64,000 bases of DNA from positions 310,001 through 374,000 of the forward strand of contig NZ_SOAY01000011.1 in the NCBI RefSeq assembly GCF_004364165.1. Direction: 5' to 3'. A model generated the notes under the pieces. The model was not told where the DNA came from and made no database searches. It saw nothing but the letters and a program-made list of their open reading frames with translations. Below are positions 1-7,928 of the stretch, piece by piece (position 1 is the stretch's first letter; each line of letters opens with the position of its first letter). A program made the translations under genes and the position numbers. The stretch comes from Maribacter spongiicola (GTDB taxonomy: Bacteria > Bacteroidota > Bacteroidia > Flavobacteriales > Flavobacteriaceae).

Positions 1-604
1 GATGCAAGAGGAAGCATTAAAGAGTGTTTTAAAAACTTTAGACGCAAATGAAATTGCAATACCTAAAGATAAATTAAGCTTATTTCCGCCACGTGCTTTT
101 GGTACCCCAAGAACTAGAGAATCTATAAAAGGTAAAACAGGAGTTTCTTTTGATGCATTGTCAGCTGTTGAAACTGCTTCTGATATGACGTTAACGTTTT
201 TATTACATCCTGAGAAAGCATCGAGACTTATTCAGCAAAAAGCAATTGCTACCGATAATGTAGGTTTAGATGAGGTTTTGGATAAATTGATTGCAGCGAC
301 TATTAATAAGAAGCAGAAAGATGCTTATTTGAGCGAAGCCCAGACAATCATTAATTTTAGAGTTTTATTTCATATTATGAATTTGGCGGGTCATACCAAT
401 GTGCATCCGCAGGTAAATGCTATTGCATCACAAAAATTAAAAGAGTTGAGTATTCAATTAGTAAAAGATTCTGGGTCAAATGCAATTAGTGCAGAAATGG
501 TGAAAAGAATTAAAACATTTAACGAGCATCCAGAATTGTTCAAAGTGATACCTTCGCCTAAGATTCCTGATGGTTCGCCTATTGGAATGAGTTGTTTTCA
601 TTAA
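1..604 (+). CDS. Zinc-dependent metalloprotease, C-terminal part (window edge)
   Basis: This is the 3' end of a gene that starts before the window; about 200 residues are visible. The text resembles the C-terminal region of the large Bacteroidota metalloproteases carrying DUF5117/DUF5118/DUF4953-type domains: a helical stretch ending in Pro-rich segments, with KIPDGSPIG close to the stop. The zinc-binding HExxH site would lie upstream and is not seen, so activity cannot be judged. The first ATG at position 2 is internal, not a start. The threonine aldolase gene begins 20 bases after its stop, so the two could be co-transcribed. The family assignment is from memory of the C-terminal pattern and is moderately sure. 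Confidence 0.65.
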   Translation, partial: MQEEALKSVLKTLDANEIAIPKDKLSLFPPRAFGTPRTRESIKGKTGVSFDALSAVETASDMTLTFLLHPEKASRLIQQKAIATDNVGLDEVLDKLIAATINKKQKDAYLSEAQTIINFRVLFHIMNLAGHTNVHPQVNAIASQKLKELSIQLVKDSGSNAISAEMVKRIKTFNEHPELFKVIPSPKIPDGSPIGMSCFH

Positions 605-624
605 TTCAATCTTTATAATTTTTT

Positions 625-1647
625 ATGCTAATTAATCTTATCAGTGATACGGTAACAAAACCTACGCCAGGCATGTTAGATGCTATGCTGTCTGCAGCAG
701 TTGGTGACGATGTTTTTAAAGAAGACCCAACGGTAAATGCTTTGGAAGAAAAAGCGGCCAAGCTTTTTGGGATGGAAACTGCGTTATTTTTCCCTAGTGG
801 TACTATGACGAACCAAACTGCAATAAAATTACATACGCAACCAGGCGAACAATTGATTTGCGATAAATATGCTCATATATATAATTATGAGGGTGGCGGA
901 GTCAGTTTTAATAGTGGTGTCTCGTGTAGGCTGGTTGATGGTGATAGAGGTACAATGACTGCTGCTCAGGTTGAGTCGGTTATTAATCCGCCAGATTTTT
1001 ATCATAGTCCGCTTACCACATTGGTATGTGTAGAGAATACCGCAAATAAAGGTGGTGGTACTTGTTGGGATTTTCAAGAGCTTCAGAAAATAAGAAAAGT
1101 CTGCGATGATCATAAATTAGGATATCACTTAGATGGTGCCCGTTTATGGAATGCCATGGTAGAAAAGAATGAAACCGCATTACAATATGGTCAGTTATTT
1201 GATACAATAAGTGTTTGTTTAAGTAAAGGTTTGGGTTGCCCAGTAGGGTCTTTGTTGATAGGTACTAAAGAACATATGGATAAGGCGCTGCGAATTCGTA
1301 AGATTTTTGGTGGTGGTATGCGCCAGTCAGGTTTTTTGGCGGCTGCTGCAATTTATGCTTTGGATAATCATGTAGAAAGATTGGCAGAAGATCATAAAAA
1401 GGCAAAAGAAATAGGAAAAACATTAGCCGCAAAATCTTTTATAAAAAAGGTAGAGCCTATTGAAACCAATATTGTCATTTTTGAGATAGATGAATCTTAT
1501 ATGACCAGTGATCAATTTGTAAATACTTTAAAAGAAAAAGATATTTTAATTATTGGCATGGGTCAAGGTAAATTAAGAATGGTGACCCATTTAGATTATA
1601 CAGATGACATGCATAATGAATTATTAAGGCTACTAAAATCTATTTAA
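625..1647 (+). CDS. ltaE: Low-specificity L-threonine aldolase
   Basis: A PLP-dependent fold-type I enzyme that cleaves L-threonine or L-allo-threonine to glycine and acetaldehyde in the cytoplasm. It has 340 residues, the usual length. The N-terminus LINLISDTVTKPTPGML is the classic SDTVT start of the beta-eliminating lyase/threonine aldolase family. The PLP-binding lysine lies in the SVCLSKGLGCPVGS segment near residue 200, preceded by the conserved LDGARLWNA. The ATG at 625 directly precedes the conserved N-terminus. Its last 8 bases overlap the 3' end of the convergent YegP-like gene. No defect is visible. Confidence 0.93.
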   Translation: MLINLISDTVTKPTPGMLDAMLSAAVGDDVFKEDPTVNALEEKAAKLFGMETALFFPSGTMTNQTAIKLHTQPGEQLICDKYAHIYNYEGGGVSFNSGVSCRLVDGDRGTMTAAQVESVINPPDFYHSPLTTLVCVENTANKGGGTCWDFQELQKIRKVCDDHKLGYHLDGARLWNAMVEKNETALQYGQLFDTISVCLSKGLGCPVGSLLIGTKEHMDKALRIRKIFGGGMRQSGFLAAAAIYALDNHVERLAEDHKKAKEIGKTLAAKSFIKKVEPIETNIVIFEIDESYMTSDQFVNTLKEKDILIIGMGQGKLRMVTHLDYTDDMHNELLRLLKSI

Positions 1648-1954
1648 TTGCTAAATCTATACTGTTAGAAATATTCAATATTCCATTTTCCATACCGGCT
1701 TCAGAGGAGTAAAGTCCGCTGGAGCCGATTATTTTTCCTTTAGAATTTTTTAATTCCACCAAAAATTTTCCATCGGTATTTGTTCTACGTTCAAAAAATT
1801 TACCGTTGGTATTCTTCAACGCTTTTATATCTTTTAAAGTGTTATCTAATTCGTTCTCAGTACTGAACGATACACTCTTTAATAGTGTGTTGCCATTATC
1901 AGACTTTAAAATGAACTGATAAAACCCGTCTTTCTTCTTGTCAATTTTAATCAT
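1640..1954 (-). CDS. YegP-like protein (two DUF1508 repeats)
   Basis: A 104-residue protein made of two tandem DUF1508/YegP repeats. The first (about residues 8-50) reads DGFYQFILKSDNGNTLL and the second (about 58-100) reads DGKFLVELKNSKGKIIGSS, each followed by the helix that normally holds a G(M/C)ENGI motif (AGMENGILNI in repeat 2). The family is widespread and small; its function is not firmly known, and it has been proposed to serve in stress or DNA-related roles. There is no signal peptide. Its stop overlaps the end of the threonine aldolase gene by 8 bases in convergent orientation. Confidence 0.85.
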   Translation of the reverse strand: MIKIDKKKDGFYQFILKSDNGNTLLKSVSFSTENELDNTLKDIKALKNTNGKFFERRTNTDGKFLVELKNSKGKIIGSSGLYSSEAGMENGILNISNSIDLAIK

Positions 1955-2140
1955 ATCATTAAAGATAATTAATATTTTCTCTGCTTTTTAGTGACTTTTT
2001 AAATAATGCTGTGTCTAAATTATTGAGGCGTAAGTCTTATTAGTTTCAAATTAGAGTTCAACACGAAGTTGAAATTAATAAATAGAAAACCTCAAATAAA
2101 CTATTGTAATAACCAATTATTAATTTTAAACACTATCAAA

Positions 2141-3241
2141 ATGAAAAAAGTATTATTTCTAGTAGTTGCATTTTCAGCTTCTTTTGCAATGGCACAAGAT
2201 TTGCCGTCAAATCCAGAACCTGGTAAATGTTACGTTCGTTGTACAACTCCTGATGTTTACGTTAACGAGTCAACTACAATTACAACAAATCCGTCTTACA
2301 AGATTTTAAAAACGATTCCTGCTACATTCAAGACAGTTACAGAACGTGTATTAGTGAGAGAAGAAGAAAAAGTACTTACAGTAGTTCCTGCTAAGTGGGG
2401 AACAGAAACTGTAACGTATGTATCTAAAGGAGGTGGAAATTCTTTACAGGTGATCCCTGCTTCTTTTTCTCCTAGCACACAAACACTAGAAATAAAGCCA
2501 GCCTATGCGCAATGGGAATTAGGAGTTGCTGCTCCTGATTGTGAGTCAGGTAACCCTGATGATTGTAGATATTGGTGTTATAAAGGATATCCTGCACAAT
2601 TTGAGACAGTTTCAACTCAAGTTCTTGCAAATGATGCTTCTACTACAAGTTCTCCATTAGGTTCTAAAAATGGATCTTACACTAAATCAGTTCTAATTTC
2701 TCCTGCAACTGTTGTTGAGAAAATTATTCCTGCTGAGTACAGAGAGATTACTAAAACTGTATTGGATAAAGATGCTTATACTGTTGAAGAAATAGTACCT
2801 GCTAAGACTACTACACTTACTAAAGAAGTTTTAAAAGAAAAAGGTGGTTTAACTACTTGGAAAGAAGTAGAGTGTGCATTAGTTGAGTACCAAGCTTTAC
2901 CTATTAACTGGGATTCTGGTAGCGCAACATTAACTGCAGAAGCAAGAAACTTAATCGATAATAGATTATTACCGGTATTGGCACAAAACCCTGGTGTTAA
3001 AGTTGAATTAGCATCTCATACAGATTCTCAAGGTGGTGCAGCTTCTAACCAAGACCTTTCTGAAAGAAGAGCTAAGGCGGTTGCTGATTACTTAATCACT
3101 AAAGGTGTTAACTCTAGTCTTTTAGTTGCTAACGGTTACGGTGAAACTAAATTATTGAACAGATGTAAAGATGGTGTTTCTTGTACTGCAAGAGAGCACG
3201 CTGCAAACAGAAGAACTCAATTTAGATTAATTAATAACTAA
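2141..3241 (+). CDS. OmpA family protein with repetitive Cys-containing N-terminus
   Basis: A 366-residue envelope protein. The start at 2141 (MKKVLFLVVAFSASFAMAQ) gives a clean Sec signal peptide; an earlier in-frame ATG at 2069 would put 24 unlikely residues in front. Residues from about 250 form an OmpA-like peptidoglycan-binding domain: the beta strand INWDSGSATLTAEA, then VELASHTDSQG and LSERRAKAVADYLITKGV, ending NRRTQFRL. Before it lies a region with a CYVRC motif and several imperfect repeats of the type [IV]PAx[FYW]xx[IV][ST]xxVL. It probably tethers the outer membrane to peptidoglycan. It is monocistronic, with a strong terminator right after the stop. The role of the N-terminal repeats is unknown. 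Confidence 0.88.
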   Translation: MKKVLFLVVAFSASFAMAQDLPSNPEPGKCYVRCTTPDVYVNESTTITTNPSYKILKTIPATFKTVTERVLVREEEKVLTVVPAKWGTETVTYVSKGGGNSLQVIPASFSPSTQTLEIKPAYAQWELGVAAPDCESGNPDDCRYWCYKGYPAQFETVSTQVLANDASTTSSPLGSKNGSYTKSVLISPATVVEKIIPAEYREITKTVLDKDAYTVEEIVPAKTTTLTKEVLKEKGGLTTWKEVECALVEYQALPINWDSGSATLTAEARNLIDNRLLPVLAQNPGVKVELASHTDSQGGAASNQDLSERRAKAVADYLITKGVNSSLLVANGYGETKLLNRCKDGVSCTAREHAANRRTQFRLINN

Positions 3242-3262
3242 TTATTAAGATACTTAGTAAAG

Positions 3263-3293
3263 AAGGGCTTACATAACGTAAGCCCTTTTTTTT
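3263..3293 (+). terminator. Intrinsic terminator of the OmpA gene
   Basis: A perfect 10-bp stem (AAGGGCTTAC at 3263-3272 with GTAAGCCCTT at 3278-3287) with loop ATAAC is followed by a run of T to 3293. It lies 22 bases after the OmpA stop. The same hairpin with the same loop recurs at 3643-3669. Confidence 0.92.
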
Positions 3294-3642
3294 ATGCTTT
3301 ATATTTAACTGGTTATAATACTGCCAGTAGCTGATTGATGTATGTTATCATTATTGATTGACATAATTAATTTTGTTCACAGGTAGCTAGTACACTCAGA
3401 TACCGACACACTTTTATCGGGGTTGTGTTTGAAAATGTTTTAAAATCTACTAGAAGAGAATTTTTTGGTTGCTCTACTGATTATTTGAAGTATCTAACTC
3501 TTTATAAAGGCTTGTGGCGCTACAATTGCATGCAGTAATGATTTCTTTACTACTCTTGCTGAGGTTATCCGTCTTGTTTTAAAATGCCATTCTTAATGAA
3601 CGGTTTATAGTTATGGATAATTACAGAAATTTGTAAATATAA
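3294..3642. other. Gene-free stretch between two identical terminator hairpins
   Basis: About 350 bases without a credible ORF on either strand. It is AT-rich and bounded by two copies of the same hairpin. A short weak dyad (CCGA...TCGG near 3400-3421) is the only internal structure noticed. Nothing else can be supported here. Confidence 0.6.
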
Positions 3643-3669
3643 AAAGGGCTTACATAACGTAAGCCCTTT
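3637..3669 (-). terminator. Intrinsic terminator of the minus-strand thioredoxin gene
   Basis: An 11-bp perfect stem (AAAGGGCTTAC at 3643-3653, GTAAGCCCTTT at 3659-3669, loop ATAAC) lies 21 bases past the thioredoxin stop. Read on the minus strand it is followed by a short T run. Stem and loop are the same as at 3263-3287. Confidence 0.85.
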
Positions 3670-3690
3670 GTTTATAATCTGAAATTTCGC

Positions 3691-4149
3691 TTATTTATTA
3701 TTCTCTAACAGTTTAAGGTGAGAATCTATTACACCATTCATGCTGTAACCAGATAATTGGTCTAATTCATTTCCTTTTGAATCTAAAACAGTTAACAATG
3801 GAAATACTTTTTTCTTATTAAGCTTGGTCAATAATTCTTTATTGTGAACCATTTGCTTTTCTGATATCAAATCTTTATTCCTTGGAACATCTATATATAG
3901 AAGAATATAGTTCCTTGATAATTCTTGAAACTCATGTGTTTCGAACAAATCGGTCTTTAGCATTTTACATGGCGGACACCAGTCGCTACCTGTAAAATAA
4001 ACGAGCACATTTTTATCCTGCTTTTTTGCTCTAGAAATAGCAGAGTCATAATTAGTAAGCCATTTAGAATCATCTACGTTATTTAAATCTGCTTGAGCAG
4101 TTGCCAGCAGCGGAATCATAAACAATAATATAAAGTACTTCATAATCAA
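3691..4149 (-). CDS. Secreted thioredoxin-fold protein (CPPC)
   Basis: A 152-residue thioredoxin-like protein with a Sec signal (FILLFMIPLLATAQA), so it acts in the periplasm. The redox motif is SDWCPPCK near residues 55-62, in the arrangement of the thioredoxin_7/DUF255-like group, with a cis-proline region VFPLLTVLDSKGN near residue 115. It probably reduces or exchanges disulfides of envelope proteins; its partner is unknown. The start could be the ATG at 4149 or at 4143 (MIMKYF versus MKYF), which makes no difference to the mature protein. It has its own terminator downstream and lies 34 bases after the YbaB gene, so the two may share a promoter. Confidence 0.85.
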   Translation of the reverse strand: MIMKYFILLFMIPLLATAQADLNNVDDSKWLTNYDSAISRAKKQDKNVLVYFTGSDWCPPCKMLKTDLFETHEFQELSRNYILLYIDVPRNKDLISEKQMVHNKELLTKLNKKKVFPLLTVLDSKGNELDQLSGYSMNGVIDSHLKLLENNK

Positions 4150-4183
4150 TATTTTATAGGTTAATACAAATAACCTGCCAATC

Positions 4184-4510
4184 TTACTTAAATAACGAAT
4201 CCATTCCAGGAATATTGGGCATGCCGTCTTTGGCTACAGCAGCTAATTCTGTTTCGTTAACGTTAGTTGCCTTTTTAATTGCTTTGTTCAAAGTCATAAT
4301 AAGATAATCTTCTAATTGTTCTTTGTCTTGCAAAAGACTGTCATCTATTACTAGTTTCTTAAGTTCTCTGTTGGCGGTAATGGTAACTGAAATTAGATTG
4401 TCGTTAGTTTTTTCTTCCAAGGTTACGGTATCCAATCTTTTTTTAGTTTCCTCAACTTTTTTTTGGGTCTCTTTAAGTTTTCCCATCATGCCCATCATAT
4501 CTCCAAACAT
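4184..4510 (-). CDS. YbaB/EbfC nucleoid-associated protein
   Basis: A 108-residue cytoplasmic DNA-binding protein of the YbaB/EbfC family, which binds DNA as a dimer with a tweezer shape. Seen are the Met/Gly-rich N-terminus [18 protein letters not shown], a following coiled-coil helix, the central beta sheet ([21 protein letters not shown]) and a C-terminal helix. In many bacteria it sits next to dnaX-recR; here it precedes a thioredoxin gene and is divergent from the oligopeptidase gene. Confidence 0.88.
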   Translation of the reverse strand: MFGDMMGMMGKLKETQKKVEETKKRLDTVTLEEKTNDNLISVTITANRELKKLVIDDSLLQDKEQLEDYLIMTLNKAIKKATNVNETELAAVAKDGMPNIPGMDSLFK

Positions 4511-4602
4511 ATTCTCATTTTTAAAATTAGATGGTAAAAGTACTAAAAATAGGAGTATTTCAGTTTTTCAAACTAATAAAACGGGGGTCGATTAATTAGT
4601 CT

Positions 4603-4610
4603 TATTTTTG
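4603..4610 (+). promoter_or_regulatory. Putative -7 element (TATTTTTG) of the oligopeptidase gene
   Basis: TATTTTTG fits the Bacteroidota -7 consensus TAnnTTTG and lies 26 bases before the ATG at 4637. No clear -33 TTTG is seen at the best spacing. Confidence 0.5.
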
Positions 4611-4636
4611 TTGTCCTATTTTATAATGAAGTTTTT

Positions 4637-6694
4637 ATGACTGCTAAGCATCCGCCAAAGGCGAAAAAAATTCCTAAAGAATTAATTATTCATGATGATG
4701 TTCGTATAGATAATTATTATTGGCTAAATGATAAGGAGAATAAAGATGTTATCTCTTATTTAGAGGCAGAGAATGCATATTACAATACATTAACAGGGCA
4801 TACTAAAGAATTTCAAGAAACCTTGTTTCAAGAAATGAAGGGTAGAATTAAAGAAGATGATTCTTCTGTTCCTTATAAGCTAAATGATTACTGGTATAGT
4901 ACTAGATATGTAATTGGTGGTGAGTACCCAGTGCATTCAAGATTCAAACAAAATTTAGAAGCAGTTGAAGAAATCATGTTCAACTGTAATGATATGGCTA
5001 AAGGACATGATTACTTTAGTTTAGGCGGTATCGCTATTAGTCCTGATAATAAATTGGCTGCTTTTGGTGTAGATATTGTTTCTAGAAGGCAATATACTTT
5101 ACAGATAAAAAATCTTGAAACAGGAGTTATTTTAGACGATAAAATTGAAAATACAACTGGTGGCGGAGTATGGGCAAACGATAATAAAACATTGTTTTAT
5201 ACAAGAAAAGACCCGGTTACCCTTCGTTCAGATAAAATTTACAAGCATAAATTAGGTACGCCTACTTCTGAAGATGTTCTGATTTTTCATGAAAAGGACG
5301 ATACCTTTAGCACATTTATTTATAGAACAAAATCAAAGAAGTTTTTGGTGATTGGTTCATTTAGTACCATGACTTCTGAATTTCAAACGCTTTCTACGGA
5401 TAACCCAGATGGGCAGTTTGAAATATTTTCACCTAGAAAAAGAGGTTTGGAGTATACTATTTTTCACTACGAGGATAGTTTCTATATTTTAACGAATATG
5501 GATAAGGCATTGAATTTCAAATTAATGCGTTGTTCAGAAGCGAATACAACATCAGATCACTGGCAAGAATTTATTCCGCATCGCGAAGAAGTGCTCTTAG
5601 AAGATATTGATATTTTTAAAGAATACTACGTACTTTCTGAACGTGAAAACGGGCTCAATAAAATTAGAATTATTAGGTGGGATGGTCAAGAAGAATACTT
5701 TCTACCATTTAATAGTGAAACATATACTGCGTATGTTGGTAGTAACCCTGATTTTGATACCGAGATTTTAAGATACTCTTACAACTCAATGTCAACCCCT
5801 AGTTCGGTTATTGATTTTAATATGCGCACTAAGGAAAAAGAAATCAAAAAAGAACAAGAGGTTCTTGGTGGTTTGTTTAGTAAAAATAATTACAAAGAAG
5901 AACGTTTGTGGGCAACTGCTAGAGATGGTGAAAAAATACCTATGTCGGTTGTTTATAGAAAAGATACCGTTTTAGATGAGCATACACCTGTTTTGCAATA
6001 TGCCTATGGATCGTACGGTTCAACTATTGACCCTTATTTTTCTACTGTAAGGTTGAGTTTACTAGACCGAGGTTTTGTATTCGTAATAGCTCATATTAGG
6101 GGAGGGGAATACTTAGGGCGTCGTTGGTATGAGACTGGTAAATTGTTGCAGAAGAAAAATACATTCACGGATTTTATTGATTGTTCTAAGTTTTTAATTG
6201 AACAAAAAATGACCAGTGCCAATCATTTATATGCCATGGGTGGTTCTGCAGGTGGTCTATTAATGGGCGCGATTATAAATATGCAGCCAGATTTATATAA
6301 TGGTGTTATAGCAGCAGTACCTTTTGTTGATGTGGTTACGACTATGTTAGATGATTCTATTCCACTTACTACCGGTGAATATGATGAGTGGGGTAATCCA
6401 AATGAAAAAGAATTCTATGAATACATGAAATCTTATTCTCCTTATGATAATGTAATTGCGCAAAATTACCCGAATATGTTGGTTACAACAGGTCTACATG
6501 ACTCTCAAGTACAATATTTTGAGCCTGCAAAGTGGGTAGCAAAATTAAGAGAGTTAAAAACAAATGATCGTGTTTTGCTTATGGATACAAACATGGAAGC
6601 AGGTCATGGTGGTGCTTCAGGTAGGTTTGAGTCTTTACGAGAGGTGGCCAAAGAATATGCATTTCTTTTAGATTTAGAAGGAAAAATAGCATAG
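4637..6694 (+). CDS. ptrB: Oligopeptidase B, S9 family serine peptidase
   Basis: A 685-residue prolyl-oligopeptidase family enzyme that cleaves short peptides, in oligopeptidase B usually after Arg or Lys. The N-terminal motif HDDVRIDNYYWLNDKEN and the following beta-propeller are typical of this branch. The C-terminal alpha/beta hydrolase holds the nucleophile Ser537 in GGSAGG, an Asp in the TGLHDSQV region, and His657 in AGHGG. There is no signal peptide, so it is cytoplasmic. It is transcribed alone and divergently from ybaB. All catalytic elements look intact. Confidence 0.92.
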   Translation: MTAKHPPKAKKIPKELIIHDDVRIDNYYWLNDKENKDVISYLEAENAYYNTLTGHTKEFQETLFQEMKGRIKEDDSSVPYKLNDYWYSTRYVIGGEYPVHSRFKQNLEAVEEIMFNCNDMAKGHDYFSLGGIAISPDNKLAAFGVDIVSRRQYTLQIKNLETGVILDDKIENTTGGGVWANDNKTLFYTRKDPVTLRSDKIYKHKLGTPTSEDVLIFHEKDDTFSTFIYRTKSKKFLVIGSFSTMTSEFQTLSTDNPDGQFEIFSPRKRGLEYTIFHYEDSFYILTNMDKALNFKLMRCSEANTTSDHWQEFIPHREEVLLEDIDIFKEYYVLSERENGLNKIRIIRWDGQEEYFLPFNSETYTAYVGSNPDFDTEILRYSYNSMSTPSSVIDFNMRTKEKEIKKEQEVLGGLFSKNNYKEERLWATARDGEKIPMSVVYRKDTVLDEHTPVLQYAYGSYGSTIDPYFSTVRLSLLDRGFVFVIAHIRGGEYLGRRWYETGKLLQKKNTFTDFIDCSKFLIEQKMTSANHLYAMGGSAGGLLMGAIINMQPDLYNGVIAAVPFVDVVTTMLDDSIPLTTGEYDEWGNPNEKEFYEYMKSYSPYDNVIAQNYPNMLVTTGLHDSQVQYFEPAKWVAKLRELKTNDRVLLMDTNMEAGHGGASGRFESLREVAKEYAFLLDLEGKIA

Positions 6695-6708
6695 TGGAAA
6701 AAAAATAG

Positions 6709-6716
6709 TAGATTTG
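6709..6716 (+). promoter_or_regulatory. Putative -7 element (TAGATTTG) of the cysteine-synthase-like gene
   Basis: TAGATTTG matches TAnnTTTG and lies 55 bases before the ATG at 6772, just after the oligopeptidase stop. It suggests that the gene is transcribed from its own promoter. Confidence 0.5.
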
Positions 6717-6771
6717 CATCAGAAATTTTAACAAATTTTGTTTATACAATAACTAAACATTGATCCCCCTT

Positions 6772-7812
6772 ATGAAAAATGAGATCAGGGCTTACAACAA
6801 TATATTAGAGCTAGTAGGTAATACACCACTAGTTAAATTAAATAAGATAGCTGAAAACCTTACAGGTAATTTTTACGCCAAGGTAGAAGCTTTCAATCCG
6901 GGTCACTCTTCTAAAGATAGAATTGCGATTCATATTATTGAGCAGGCAGAGAAGGCAGGTTTACTTACCGAAGGCAGCACAATAATAGAAACAACTTCAG
7001 GTAATACCGGTTTTAGTATTGCAATGGCAAGTATCATTAAAGGGTACGATTGCATTCTAGCGGTTAGTTCTAAATCATCTCCAGATAAAATAGATATGCT
7101 TCGCTCTATGGGCGCAAAGGTATATGTATGTCCGGCACACGTAAGTGCAGATGATCCAAGGTCATACTACGAGGTCGCTAAAAGATTGCATAAAGAAACT
7201 AAAGGTTCCATATACATTAATCAGTATTTCAATAAACTGAATATGGAAGCGCATTATACATCTACCGGTCCTGAGATTTGGGAACAAACTGGCGGACAAA
7301 TAACGCACCTTATCGCTTGCAGTGGAACAGGTGGTACTATATCAGGTACGGCTCGTTTTTTAAAAGAGCAAAACCCTAATATTAAAGTTATCGGTGTTGA
7401 TGCTTTTGGTTCAGTATTGAAGAAATATCATGAAACAGGAAAATTGGATACTAACGAAATCTATCCGTACAGAATAGAAGGTTTAGGTAAAAATTTAATT
7501 CCTGGTGCTACAGATTTTAGCGCTATAGACGAGTTTATAAAAGTTACCGATGCAGAAAGTGCACATACAGCTAGAGAGATTTCTAGAACGGAAGGTATCT
7601 TTGCTGGGTATACTAGTGGTGCTGTAATGCAAGCTATTAAGCAATTAGACGAACTAAATACATTTGATAAGGATAGTAATGTAGTTTGTATTTTTCCTGA
7701 CCATGGATCTCGTTATATGAGTAAAATTTATAGCGACCAGTGGATGGAAGATCAAGGTTTCTTAAATACCGAAACAGTAGAAGAGACACAAGAGATCCAA
7801 TATATAAAGTAA
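6772..7812 (+). CDS. Cysteine-synthase-fold PLP enzyme, candidate cysteate synthase
   Basis: A 346-residue fold-type II PLP enzyme of the cysteine synthase/cystathionine beta-synthase group. Seen are [13 protein letters not shown] at the start, the PLP lysine in [12 protein letters not shown] near residue 45, the substrate loop [10 protein letters not shown], and the phosphate-binding [10 protein letters not shown]. An upstream TTG would add four residues, but the ATG at 6772 fits the family better. The next gene is an alpha-oxoamine synthase. In Flavobacteriia and Alistipes such a pair makes capnine: a cysteate synthase makes L-cysteate and an acyltransferase condenses it with acyl-CoA/ACP. 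From that context cysteate rather than cysteine synthesis is likely, but plain cysteine synthase cannot be excluded. A terminator separates it from the next gene. Confidence 0.8.
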   Translation: MKNEIRAYNNILELVGNTPLVKLNKIAENLTGNFYAKVEAFNPGHSSKDRIAIHIIEQAEKAGLLTEGSTIIETTSGNTGFSIAMASIIKGYDCILAVSSKSSPDKIDMLRSMGAKVYVCPAHVSADDPRSYYEVAKRLHKETKGSIYINQYFNKLNMEAHYTSTGPEIWEQTGGQITHLIACSGTGGTISGTARFLKEQNPNIKVIGVDAFGSVLKKYHETGKLDTNEIYPYRIEGLGKNLIPGATDFSAIDEFIKVTDAESAHTAREISRTEGIFAGYTSGAVMQAIKQLDELNTFDKDSNVVCIFPDHGSRYMSKIYSDQWMEDQGFLNTETVEETQEIQYIK

Positions 7813-7832
7813 TTCTTATTATAATATTCAAT

Positions 7833-7861
7833 AAAAAAGTGGGTTTATAGCCCACTTTTTT
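7833..7861. terminator. Terminator between the two PLP-enzyme genes
   Basis: Stem GTGGG (7839-7843)/CCCAC (7851-7855), extended by A6/T6 flanks, with loop TTTATAG. It is followed by T residues on both strands and lies 20 bases after the stop at 7812. Confidence 0.85.
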
Positions 7862-7899
7862 GCATTATAAATAATTTATGAACTTTTATCAAAATTATT

Positions 7900-7907
7900 T
7901 ACTTTTG
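7900..7907 (+). promoter_or_regulatory. Putative promoter (-7 TACTTTTG) of the alpha-oxoamine synthase gene
   Basis: TACTTTTG fits TAnnTTTG. A possible -33 element TTTATG (7875-7880) lies 19 bases upstream. The start codon is 21 bases downstream of the -7 element, so with the terminator at 7833-7861 the gene has its own transcript. Confidence 0.55.
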
Positions 7908-7928
7908 CAGACAGATCCAAATTAAACA

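Noticed and set aside
829..1207. Minus-strand ORFs of 94 and 64 codons inside ltaE
   Set aside because: Shadows of a complete, conserved threonine aldolase gene; no family pattern and no independent signals.
2069..2140. Upstream start of the OmpA gene
   Set aside because: The ATG at 2069 would place 24 polar residues before a clean signal peptide that starts at 2141.
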